A DNA stretch of 10,018 bases from JAJYTL01 sp046705265 (lineage in GTDB: Bacteria; Pseudomonadota; Alphaproteobacteria; Ferrovibrionales; Ferrovibrionaceae), in the NCBI GenBank assembly GCA_046705265.1, contig JBJKQL010000040.1, positions 1 to 10,018 of the forward strand. Direction: 5' to 3'. The notes under the pieces are model-generated. The model did no database searches. It was given only the letters and a program-made list of their open reading frames with translations, and was not told the DNA's origin. The position numbers were made by a program, and so were the translations under genes. How positions within the stretch are numbered: the stretch's first letter is position 1; every line of letters starts with the position of its first letter. Below, one piece after another: positions 1 through 6,213 of this stretch.

Positions 1-87
1 CCGGATGGCGGAGTGGGGTGGCGGTGGCGTTGTCATTTGACGCCGGCCGGGATGACGCTTGGCCCGTGGTTGAGGGGAGACGGGTCC

Positions 88-513
88 ATGGAGCGGCGGC
101 GGTGCGCGGGCTGTGGCCGGGCGTTCCGGCTGCGGCGGCAAGTTCGGGAGCAGAGATATTGCGCGGCGGCGGCCTGTCAGCGGGAGCGGCGGCGACGCTG
201 GCAAGAGGACAAGCGGCGGGGCGATGAGGATTATCGCCAGAACCAGGCGCGGGCGCAGCGGAGCTGGGCGAAGCGAAACGGCGGTTACTGGCGAGCGTAC
301 CGGCTGAATCATCCGGACTATTGCGAGCGGAACCGGCTGCGGCAGCGGGAACGCGATCGCCGGCGGCGGGCGGCGGCGCTTGCAAAGATGGACGCGTCAC
401 GGGCGGATACGGCTGTGCCGTCGGGCACTTATCAGCTGGTTCCGGCAGCGCGTGGCGCGCTTGCAAAGATGGACGCGTGGACGGTTGAACTCACTGTTCT
501 TTCAAAGGGATAG
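88..513 (+). CDS. small basic protein with Cys4 zinc-finger-like motif
   Basis: This is a 141-residue, strongly basic protein. Near the N-terminus it has C6-x2-C9 and C25-x4-C30, a spacing that fits a small zinc finger, followed by a long Arg/Gln/Glu-rich and probably helical region to about residue 100. I chose the ATG at 88 because GAGGGGAGA at 72-80 is a good ribosome binding site; the frame is also open 25 codons further upstream. The C-terminal part is unusual because it is encoded across two copies of a 22-base DNA repeat (376-397 and 457-478), each reading LAKMDA. The tail may therefore be shaped by the DNA sites rather than by protein function. The gene lies just upstream of the parB-like gene and istA/istB. 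I recognise no named family. DNA binding is inferred from the cysteines and the charge. Confidence 0.6.
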   Translation: MERRRCAGCGRAFRLRRQVREQRYCAAAACQRERRRRWQEDKRRGDEDYRQNQARAQRSWAKRNGGYWRAYRLNHPDYCERNRLRQRERDRRRRAAALAKMDASRADTAVPSGTYQLVPAARGALAKMDAWTVELTVLSKG

Positions 514-555
514 GAGTTGGCCAGCAAGGGTGGGGCGATCTTGCAAAGAGAGGAC
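376..555 (+). repeat. three phased direct repeats (TTGCAAAGA-T-GGACG)
   Basis: Two perfect 22-base copies lie at 376-397 and 457-478, with core CTTGCAAAGATGGACGCG. A third, imperfect copy begins at 541 (TTGCAAAGA, then GA, then GGACG). TTGC starts at 380, 461 and 541, so the spacing is 81 and 80 bases, close to a whole number of helical turns. Two copies lie in the end of the zinc-finger gene and the third in the leader of the parB-like gene. Regular spacing is typical of protein-binding arrays. Candidate binders are IstA (IS21 ends carry multiple repeats), the ParB-like protein or the zinc-finger protein. Confidence 0.75.
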
Positions 556-596
556 GTGATAGGCCCGGCGGAACCGCGTGGGTAGGCTGAAGGGCG

Positions 597-1565
597 ATGG
601 AACGCCTCGATCTCGACCTGCACCGTCTGGATTTGCGCTTTGCCGGCGCCCGCTTGCCGGAGCCGCGAGCGGTGGAACGGCTGGCGCGCTCGATCGAACA
701 CTGGGGACAGATCGTGCCCTGCATTGTGGTGGCGGAACGGAGCGAGGCGCCGTGGGTGCTGGTCGACGGCTATCGGCGGATTGCGGCGCTGCGCCGGCTT
801 GGCCGCGACACCGCCCGGGTCGAGTGCTGGGCGTGCGACCTGGCGGAAGCGCTGGTGCGGGTTTTGGCGCGGGCGGAAGGACGAGCGTTCGCGGCGCTGG
901 AGGAAGCACTGCTGATGCGCGATCTGATCCAGGGCCTGGGCCTGTCGCAGCATGAGGTGGCGCGGCGCTGCGGTCGCGATGTGAGCTGGGTGAACCGGCG
1001 GCTGGCGCTGCTTTCGGCGCTGCCGGATGGGGCCATGGCCGCGGTGTGTCGGGGCGATCTGTCGAGCTGGGCGGCGGCGCGGGTGGTGTCGCCGTTGGCG
1101 CGCGCCAACGCTGAGCATGCCGATCGGCTGCTTTCGGCGCTGCGTGGCACGCCGCTGTCGACGCGGCAGCTGCATTGCTGGTTCACGCATTACCGGCAGG
1201 CGAGCCGCGCTGTGCGCGAGCGCATGGTGGGGCATCCGGCTCTCTTCCTCGAAGCCTTGCGGGAGAGCGGGGAACAGCGGGCAAGCGCGCGGCTGCGCGC
1301 GGGTCCGGAAGGCGAATGCGCCGCCGATCTGCGATGCCTTGAAGCGATCCTGGCCCGTCTGCGGCAACGGCTGACGACGCTGCGGCCGCCGCCGGGGTTT
1401 TTGCGCCCCGCCTTGCCGCGGCTGCGGGCGGCGGTCGAGGCGTTGAGGCAAGCGATCGAGAGGGAGGACGATGACGCCAACGGAGATCCGTACGGCGGTG
1501 CGCACGCTGCAGGCGCAAGGCAAGAGCCTGCGCGAGATCGGCCGCCTGCTTGCGCTGTCCCGTAA
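597..1565 (+). CDS. ParB/KorB-like DNA-binding protein
   Basis: This 322-residue protein has the layout of the ParB family. The N-terminal ParB/Srx-type domain spans about residues 5-95, with the conserved core LVDGYRRIAALRRLG at 55-69 (the counterpart of the usual GERR box). A helix-turn-helix follows at about 115-140 (LSQHEVARRCGRDVSWVNRR), then a helical region of KorB type. ParB proteins bind DNA sites for partition or regulation. No parA partner is visible here, so a role in transposition or gene control is more likely than partition; this is an inference. GGTAGG at 581-586 and AAGG nearer the ATG can serve as ribosome binding sites. The last 32 codons overlap the start of istA in another frame, which suggests coupled translation. 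One of the phased direct repeats lies about 50 bases upstream of its start. Confidence 0.8.
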   Translation: MERLDLDLHRLDLRFAGARLPEPRAVERLARSIEHWGQIVPCIVVAERSEAPWVLVDGYRRIAALRRLGRDTARVECWACDLAEALVRVLARAEGRAFAALEEALLMRDLIQGLGLSQHEVARRCGRDVSWVNRRLALLSALPDGAMAAVCRGDLSSWAAARVVSPLARANAEHADRLLSALRGTPLSTRQLHCWFTHYRQASRAVRERMVGHPALFLEALRESGEQRASARLRAGPEGECAADLRCLEAILARLRQRLTTLRPPPGFLRPALPRLRAAVEALRQAIEREDDDANGDPYGGAHAAGARQEPARDRPPACAVP

Positions 1566-2856
1566 CACCGTGCGGCGCATTTTGCGCGCGGCAGACGATG
1601 CCGCGCCGCCGGAGACGCCGTGTAACGAAGCGACGCTCGCCAAGCTCAAGGATGCCTTCGAGCGTAGCCGCGGCAACGGGGTGCGCATTCGCGAACTGCT
1701 CGCCGACGACGGGATCCCGGTGGCCTACAGCACCTTGACCCGTTGGCTTCGGGAAGCCGGCCTGCGCGGCGCGCCGCGGCGCGCCGGCGAATACACCTTC
1801 CATCCCGGCCAGGAGATGCAGCACGACACTTCGCCGCAGCGCGTGATGCTGGCCGGCAAGACCGTTACCGCGCAATGCGCCGGATTGGTGTTGGCTTATT
1901 CACGACGGTTGTTCATTCAGTATTATCCCCGCTTCACCCGCTTCGAAGCCAAGGCCTTCCTGCTCGAGGCGGTGCGCTTCATGGACGGCGTCTGTCCCGT
2001 CTGCGTCATCGACAACAGCAGTGTTCTGGTGGCCTCCGGCGCCGGCGCCGAAGCGGTGATCGCGCCTGAAATGCTCGCCTTCGCCCGCACGCTTGGATTC
2101 CGATTCCGTGCCCATCGCGTCGGCCATCCCGATCGAAAAGCCCGGATCGAACGCCCATTCGCTTACGTGGAAGGCAACTTCCTGGCCGGCCGCAGCTTCC
2201 AGGATTACGACGATCTCAATCGTCAGGCTCTCGCCTGGTGCCGCGAGGTGGCCAATGCCAAACCGAAGCGGGCGCTCGGCATGTCGCCGGAGGCGGCGTA
2301 TGTGATCGAGAAGCCGCAGTTGCAACCGCTGCCCGACGTCCTGCCGCCGGTTTACGAATTGCTGGAGCGAGTCGTCGATCTTCATGGCTTCATCTCGGTC
2401 GACGCCAATCGCTACTCCGTCCCTGAGCGATTCATCGGCCAAACCGTCGCCGTCTACAAGCTTCCCGCCGAGATCCACATCCGCAAGAAGGATATGACCA
2501 TCGCCGTCCATGCGCGGCTGATCGGCCAGCGCGACGTCCGCAGCGTCTTGTCCGGCCACCACGGCGCGCCGGTGCGCCGCAGCCGCGGCACCGCTCGCGA
2601 GGAGACCCTCCTCCGCGGCCATCATCCCAGCCTCGATCGTTACGCCGCCGCGCTCAAGCAGCGCGGCCCCGGCTGGAACCGGCGGGCGATGCGCCGGCTG
2701 CTGGAGATGAAACGCACCTATCCCAGCGCACCCTTCATCGCCGCCGTCGAGCAGGCTCTCGCCTACGGTCTGTTCGATCTCGGCCGCCTCGAGGCGCTCA
2801 TTCTCAAACAGGTGGCCGGCGACTTCTTCGCGCTTGAGGCCGGCGACGATGCGTGA
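1471..2856 (+). CDS. istA: IS21-family transposase IstA
   Basis: This is a full-length transposase of 461 residues that would cut and join the element ends. The N-terminus has a helix-turn-helix (residues about 17-40, GKSLREIGRLLALSRNTVRR) and a second DNA-binding segment to about residue 100. The DDE catalytic core follows: D119 (QHDTSP), D181 (VIDNSS) and E227 (KARIERPF). The C-terminal part has the usual Mu-C-like beta segment (residues about 300-345, GFISVDANRYSVPERF). The ATG at 1471 is preceded by GGGAGG at a good distance and lies inside the parB-like gene. The stop codon overlaps the istB start. No internal stops or missing catalytic residues are seen, so it could be active. Confidence 0.95.
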   Translation: MTPTEIRTAVRTLQAQGKSLREIGRLLALSRNTVRRILRAADDAAPPETPCNEATLAKLKDAFERSRGNGVRIRELLADDGIPVAYSTLTRWLREAGLRGAPRRAGEYTFHPGQEMQHDTSPQRVMLAGKTVTAQCAGLVLAYSRRLFIQYYPRFTRFEAKAFLLEAVRFMDGVCPVCVIDNSSVLVASGAGAEAVIAPEMLAFARTLGFRFRAHRVGHPDRKARIERPFAYVEGNFLAGRSFQDYDDLNRQALAWCREVANAKPKRALGMSPEAAYVIEKPQLQPLPDVLPPVYELLERVVDLHGFISVDANRYSVPERFIGQTVAVYKLPAEIHIRKKDMTIAVHARLIGQRDVRSVLSGHHGAPVRRSRGTAREETLLRGHHPSLDRYAAALKQRGPGWNRRAMRRLLEMKRTYPSAPFIAAVEQALAYGLFDLGRLEALILKQVAGDFFALEAGDDA

Positions 2857-3643
2857 CCAGCTGCACGCTCTCCTCGCGCAGCTGCGCTTCCACGGCATGG
2901 CCGAGGCCCTCGATGCCGAGATCGCGCGCGCCGAACGCGAGGCCGCGCCGGCTTCCGAACTGCTCTATCGGCTGCTCAGCCAGGAGGCCGCTCACCGCCG
3001 CGAACGCAGCCTCGCCTACCGCCTGAAGCAAGCTCATCTGCCGTGGACCTGGACCCTCGACACCTTCCCCTTCGATCGTCAGCCGGGCGTCAGCAAGGCA
3101 CAAATCCAGGGCCTCGCCGGCCTCGACTTCCTGCGCCGGGCCGACAATGTTCTGCTCATCGGAAAACCCGGCACGGGCAAAACCGGACTTGCCATCGGCC
3201 TTTTGCGCGAGGCCTGCCTCAACGGTTATCGCGGCCGCTTCTACAACGCGCAGGTTCTGTTCGATGAGCTCTATGCCTCGCTCGCCGATCGCTCCACCAC
3301 ACGGCTGCTCACCCAGCTCTCTCACATGGTCCCACTCGCGATTGACGAGCTCGGGTACCTCAGCCTCAAACCGGAGCAGGTGAACGCCTTCTTCCGACTC
3401 ATGGACCAGCGCTACAACCGCGTTTCCACAATCATTACCACCAATCTTGAATCTTCAGACTGGTACGATCTGTTCCAGAAAAAGCCCCTCGTCGACGCCT
3501 TGCTCGATCGCCTGCAGCATCACTGCATCACCATTCGTATCGACGGGCCCTCGCTCCGCAGCCCGGAACCGGAGCCTCCACAAGTAACCGGCCCGGCAGC
3601 AGGCCGAACCACGGCCCACAAACCTTCACGCCTCCACGGCTGA
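2849..3643 (+). CDS. istB: IS21-family helper ATPase IstB
   Basis: This 264-residue AAA+ ATPase is related to DnaC and assists IstA in target selection and transposition. The N-terminal helical domain (about 1-70) is followed by Walker A GKPGTGKT at 105-112, Walker B with LAIDE (D166, E167), and a sensor-like ITTNLE segment. The ATG at 2849 overlaps the istA stop by 8 bases, with GAGG at 2835-2838 as a weak ribosome binding site. A TTG at 2834 in the same frame is an alternative start. After the conserved core the last 30 or so residues are Pro/Arg-rich, as is common in this family. Confidence 0.95.
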   Translation: MRDQLHALLAQLRFHGMAEALDAEIARAEREAAPASELLYRLLSQEAAHRRERSLAYRLKQAHLPWTWTLDTFPFDRQPGVSKAQIQGLAGLDFLRRADNVLLIGKPGTGKTGLAIGLLREACLNGYRGRFYNAQVLFDELYASLADRSTTRLLTQLSHMVPLAIDELGYLSLKPEQVNAFFRLMDQRYNRVSTIITTNLESSDWYDLFQKKPLVDALLDRLQHHCITIRIDGPSLRSPEPEPPQVTGPAAGRTTAHKPSRLHG

Positions 3644-3742
3644 GCGATTCCCCTCGCAACCCAGTCAGCTGCCGCGCGCTGAGCAAACCGCATCCCGCCC
3701 GCGGATAAGCCCGACCTCGTTACTCCTTCCTGCGCACTCGCA

Positions 3743-3785
3743 GGGTCAATTGTTGTGAGCGAAAGCGGGTCAGCTTTTATGAGCG
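3743..3785 (+). repeat. tandem terminal repeats at the right end of the IS21 element
   Basis: Two 19-base repeats share the pattern GGGTCA-N8-GAGCG: GGGTCAATTGTTGTGAGCG at 3743-3761 and GGGTCAGCTTTTATGAGCG at 3767-3785, with a 24-base period. Repeats of this form near the terminus are characteristic of IS21-family ends, where they are transposase binding sites. The element then ends within a few bases, probably at the CA of 3792-3793. Confidence 0.7.
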
Positions 3786-3793
3786 CTGAGGCA

Positions 3794-4012
3794 TGCCTTG
3801 ATTGGAGCATGCGGCGGCCACACATCGCCGGTGCTGTCGGTGCTGCGCTATTGATGAGACTCCGGGATCTGGACTGCCTAAGGCCGGTCAAGGACACCCA
3901 AGCCTTTCGAGTTTCGCCGAAAGGTCATCACGTCTTAAAGGAATTGTTCGGGGTTGCCACGGAAAGCAATGAGTTGGCCCTGGTGTGGCCCCGCGCGCGT
4001 CCGCCTTCGTGA
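3794..4012 (+). pseudogene. C-terminal remnant of an ArsR-type regulator, cut by the IS21 element
   Basis: Immediately after the IS21 end the frame reads CLDWSMRRPHIAGAVGAALL, then a wing-like RDLDCLRPVKDTQAFRVSPKG and a terminal LKELFGV. This matches what I know of the C-terminal half of winged-helix ArsR-family regulators that carry a CLDWSERRPHLAG-type motif. The N-terminal DNA-binding half and the start codon are missing. An ATG upstream in the same frame (3755) lies in the IS repeats and is not the native start. The family-like part ends near 3955 and the frame continues to a stop at 4012. The missing 5' part should lie on the other side of the IS element, outside the window. Confidence 0.65.
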
Positions 4013-4022
4013 GATGCCGCTC

Positions 4023-4157
4023 TTAGGTAAACCACTTAAGCGTATGTTCGACCGCCCGCCAACGATCGGAATCCTCCGAAGGGTCATTAACGTCTGCATC
4101 GAGCTCGACATCCCAGTTATCGAAATCTGGGCGACCGCAATACGCGAGCGGCCGCCA
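4023..4157 (-). pseudogene. unrecognised coding-like remnant, no start codon
   Basis: The minus strand has an open frame of 44 codons ending in TAA at 4023-4025. The product is acidic and protein-like, with the stretch GRPDFDNWDVELDADVNDPS followed by a Trp-containing end (WRAVEHTLKWFT). No start codon is seen, and a TAG closes the frame at the 5' side. It is in the same frame as the broken frame at 4197-4475, so both could be pieces of one decayed gene or of two neighbouring genes. I do not recognise the family. Confidence 0.3.
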
Positions 4158-4196
4158 CTAACCTACTGAGATTCGGACGGGAGATCCAAGGAGTTT

Positions 4197-4475
4197 TCAG
4201 CCGCTCGCGATGCCGTCGGTTGAAGGCTTGGCAACACCGGCGAACAAAACGCCATCAATGTCTTCGTCCTCAGTTTGCGGCCACTCGCGAACCACAACTG
4301 GAATGCGGCACATGAAGCGGTGCGAATGTGACGCCATGAATGAGATCTTCTGCCAAGTCGCCGCCGTTATTTCCGATATGGACGCCCAGAAGAACCTTCG
4401 CCGCCGGCGCGTTCGCGGTCCATTTACGCGGCCCTTATCTCCTCAATTGGGGCAGCTTGGCTTCAAGATCGTCAT
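4197..4475 (-). pseudogene. unrecognised small gene with an in-frame TGA, downstream of the methyltransferase
   Basis: An ATG at 4473-4475, 41 bases after the methyltransferase stop, opens the frame MTILKPSCPN, then TGA (4443-4445), then GDKGRV and an Arg-rich run. The same frame stays open to a TGA at 4197-4199. If the first stop were a Cys codon (TGC or TGT), the start would read CPNCGDKG, like a zinc ribbon; this is an inference. Alternatively only the downstream part is a gene: an ATG at 4335-4337 gives 46 residues, including HRFMCRIPVVVREW and an acidic TEDEDIDG segment. No clear ribosome binding site precedes either start. I do not recognise the product. Confidence 0.3.
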
Positions 4476-4516
4476 GGTTGGGCTTCAGTAAGTGTTCGGA
4501 TCACCTGCTGGAGCGA

Positions 4517-5212
4517 TCAGGCGTAGATGAAAGCCGGCGGATGCCCCGGCGGGTGGGCATGGTCGAAGACGACCCATGCATGGTGATGCTGCGCTCTATT
4601 TGTGAGCTCGCCCATGTCGAACCACTGGATTCGTTGTGTCAAAACCAGCACTGCCGAGAACGGGGCAGCAGACATCATCTGCGCCGCACGCTGGCCGGCA
4701 ATCCACTGCAGACGCACCAGCAGCGCGAGCTGTCCCTGGACGGAGGCAGCGAGCGCCAGAGCGTGGCGGAGGAAACCCAACATGGCCGTGGGCGACCGTG
4801 AGTTTCTCCCTCGTGAGCCGCCATCCCCATAAGGAGGGTTCGTTACTACGCTGCGGCACCCCGCTGGCATCTCCCGGCAGGCGAAGAAATCGACACCCGG
4901 CGTACCGAAACCACGGTCGGCAATATCGGTGGCGATCACCTCATGACCATGCGCGGCGAGGACGTTGGCCATGGCTCCGTCCCCGCAGCAGGGCTCCCAT
5001 GCCGGGCCATGAATCCGCACGTGCCGCAACAAAGCCTCGGTCACCCAAGCCGGCGTCGCGTAGAAGTCCTCGTCCTCACGATCGTAGCCTGAGATATGTA
5101 CTGCTCGCGTCGATGTCGGTGGTCCCGGCCTCGCCTCGCTGGGAGCCGTGGGCAAACACTCGTCCAGGTGCGGAAACAGCCTAGGCTGCAAGAGTTCTAC
5201 CATCTCAAACAT
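4517..5212 (-). CDS. phage/plasmid-type class I SAM-dependent DNA methyltransferase (adenine-N6 type likely)
   Basis: This is a protein of 231 residues. After an N-terminal tail with DFYATPAW, as in small phage DNA methylases, it has a SAM-binding motif I variant EPCCGDG (about residues 73-79), an acidic motif II at the end of EVIATD, and the catalytic motif IV NPPY (125-128), the hallmark of amino-methyltransferases acting on adenine or cytosine N4. Motif I has Cys-Cys in place of the more usual small residues. A short Gly/Arg/Ser-rich insert (GDGGSRGRNSRSP) follows NPPY. No restriction endonuclease is adjacent, so it looks like a solitary methylase. The frame opens with GTG at 5215 and ATG at 5212, and another ATG lies at 5203. 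No good ribosome binding site separates them. The gene follows the HU gene by about 100 bases on the same strand. Confidence 0.75.
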   Translation of the reverse strand: MFEMVELLQPRLFPHLDECLPTAPSEARPGPPTSTRAVHISGYDREDEDFYATPAWVTEALLRHVRIHGPAWEPCCGDGAMANVLAAHGHEVIATDIADRGFGTPGVDFFACREMPAGCRSVVTNPPYGDGGSRGRNSRSPTAMLGFLRHALALAASVQGQLALLVRLQWIAGQRAAQMMSAAPFSAVLVLTQRIQWFDMGELTNRAQHHHAWVVFDHAHPPGHPPAFIYA

Positions 5213-5311
5213 CACCAGACTTACGCTGCAGGGCGCAACATCCCCCTCGGACTTACGAGGCGAACATGGGAAGTACGGTATCGTCTCGGCGGCGCCGCCA
5301 CTGAACTTTGA

Positions 5312-5641
5312 TCAGATAGCTTCCTTCAGCTCCTTGGCTGGGCGGAACGCGATCTTCTTGCTGGCCTTGATCTTGATCGCCTCGCCGGTGGCCGGGTTAC
5401 GGCCCATGCGCGCGGCACGGTGCCGAACCTGCAGAACGCCGAGCCCGGCGAGCCGCAGGCGAGCTCCCTTCTTCAAGTGGCGGGTGACGAGGCTCACCAG
5501 GTCGGCAAGCATCGCTTCGGTGTGCTTCTTCGGAAGATCGTGCCTTTCCGCAAGCTGCGCGGCTATATGCTTCAGGGTCATGGTGGTGGCAGTTTTCGCC
5601 TTCGCGGCGGTACTCGGCTTTCCCAGCGCGGCTTTAGGCAT
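5312..5641 (-). CDS. HU-family DNA-binding protein with N-terminal extension
   Basis: This 109-residue protein is a histone-like, dimeric, DNA-bending protein. The HU fold begins at about residue 22 (TLKHIAAQLAERHDLPKKH) and contains the signature GRNPATGE at 80-87 in the DNA-binding arm, ending in KKIAFRPAKELKEAI. The first 20 residues form an Ala/Lys/Thr-rich basic tail that classical HU of about 90 residues lacks. The ATG at 5639-5641 has a strong ribosome binding site, GAGGAGGGG, on the minus strand just upstream. A perfect inverted repeat lies 48 bases further upstream in the leader. It is probably an accessory (plasmid or island) HU rather than the housekeeping copy. Confidence 0.92.
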   Translation of the reverse strand: MPKAALGKPSTAAKAKTATTMTLKHIAAQLAERHDLPKKHTEAMLADLVSLVTRHLKKGARLRLAGLGVLQVRHRAARMGRNPATGEAIKIKASKKIAFRPAKELKEAI

Positions 5642-5654
5642 GGTCCCCTCCTCG

Positions 5655-5789
5655 TTAAAGGCACGGTCGCGGCGTCCAACGGTCCGACGCGACTCGTGTC
5701 GAGTCGCCGCCGAATCGTACCCAGTGGCCGCAGCATTTACCAGCGCAGCGAGGAACTCGCGGATCTTTTTCGAAGTCGGCTGCCGCCAT
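5655..5789 (-). other. short open frame upstream of the HU gene, doubtful
   Basis: An ATG at 5787-5789 opens 44 codons ending in TAA at 5655-5657, 13 bases before the HU start. The product contains a Cys-rich stretch (RCAGKCCGHW). No ribosome binding site precedes the ATG and the frame includes the inverted repeat at 5689-5707. It may be a chance frame in the HU leader. It is recorded because of its position. Confidence 0.15.
5689..5707. promoter_or_regulatory. perfect inverted repeat in the HU leader
   Basis: The sequence GCGACTCG-TGT-CGAGTCGC has 8-bp perfect arms and a 3-base centre. It lies 48 bases upstream of the HU start codon and between that gene and any upstream promoter. It could be an operator or an RNA hairpin in the leader. 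No run of T follows on either strand, so it does not look like an intrinsic terminator. Confidence 0.45.
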
Positions 5790-6042
5790 TGTGCAACGGC
5801 AGTTGACGCTTTTGCTCCTCAAGGGAACTAACGGTGCAAAAAGGGGATAGCGGTCATCTGCAAGACAGTTGATTGATGTGGCTTCACGGCAGCAGTGCCG
5901 AGGAGGCCGTCATTGTCGCAGCAAGGATGACGCCGTCAACGGCTTTGTGATGGCTAAAGACGGCATTAAAATGTAACTGGTTCCGACAGACCACGGTCTA
6001 TCGTCAGCTCGAAGCGCCGAACCCCCGTACATCAACCGTCGA

Positions 6043-6069
6043 AGATGGGCTCAAGCTGGAAGCCCATCT
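6043..6069. repeat. perfect 9-bp stem-loop
   Basis: AGATGGGCT at 6043-6051 and AGCCCATCT at 6061-6069 are perfect reverse complements around a 9-base loop. There is no T run on either side, so a rho-independent terminator is unlikely. It may be an end of a small decayed element or a protein site. Confidence 0.4.
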
Positions 6070-6150
6070 GACTCATATCTGAAATGGGACCCGGGGCAAG
6101 GGTTTCTCCTCCTTCGCTTCCAGATCGCGCCACACACGGTTCCAATCAGC

Positions 6151-6196
6151 GGACAATTGACTTCCGATTAGCCGGAGGCAATAGCTCAAATTGTCC
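6151..6196 (+). promoter_or_regulatory. possible promoter with flanking operator-like inverted repeat, upstream of the DUF4143 gene
   Basis: GGACAATT at 6151-6158 and AATTGTCC at 6189-6196 are perfect 8-base inverted arms 30 bases apart. Between them TTGACT (6157-6162) fits a -35 box, and AATAGC (6180-6185), 17 bases further, is a weak -10 match. One arm touches the -35 box and the other lies just past the -10, the layout expected for a repressor site. The gene start at 6214 is close, so the leader would be very short. The promoter call is weak; the inverted repeat itself is certain. Confidence 0.35.
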
Positions 6197-6213
6197 AGGA
6201 TTTGGGAGGTGGC

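Larger units (their letters stand above)
1..3793 (+). mobile_element. IS21-family element carrying zinc-finger and ParB-like genes (left end not seen)
   Basis: The core is the IS21-type pair istA (DDE transposase) and istB (AAA+ ATPase), with overlapping genes as is usual in the family. Upstream in the same orientation and with the same very high GC lie a ParB-like gene and a zinc-finger-like gene, so I treat all four as one unit; that is an inference. The right end is placed at about 3793. Two tandem 19-base repeats of IS21-end type lie at 3743-3785, a terminal CA dinucleotide follows at 3792-3793, and coding sequence of an interrupted ArsR-like gene begins immediately after. No matching inverted copy of these repeats is visible near position 1, so the left end probably lies outside the window. 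The start given is simply the window edge. Confidence 0.7.
5790..6213. other. divergent intergenic region without a recognisable gene
   Basis: This stretch separates the minus-strand HU gene from the plus-strand DUF4143 gene. Apart from the short sites listed separately (the hairpin at 6043-6069 and the operator-like repeat at 6151-6196) I see no coding frame that looks natural. It must hold the promoters of both flanking transcription units. Confidence 0.5.

Noticed and set aside
597..1565. A plasmid or chromosome partition locus
   Set aside because: There is no ParA ATPase and no parS-like palindromes, and the ParB-like gene is embedded in an IS21 gene cluster.
432..1688. Long minus-strand open frame of 418 codons opposite the parB-like gene
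   Set aside because: It is antisense to a gene with clear ParB motifs. The product is an Arg/Pro/Ala-rich shadow typical of GC-rich DNA, with no motif.
1900..2898. Minus-strand open frame of 332 codons opposite istA
   Set aside because: It is a shadow of the well-supported transposase gene in GC-rich DNA.
4210..4801. Two plus-strand frames at 4210-4491 and 4340-4801
   Set aside because: They lie antisense to the methyltransferase end and the minus-strand remnants. Their translations show no motif and no ribosome binding site.
5148..5831. Plus-strand frame of 227 codons
   Set aside because: It is antisense to the HU gene, which has a clear signature and a strong ribosome binding site.
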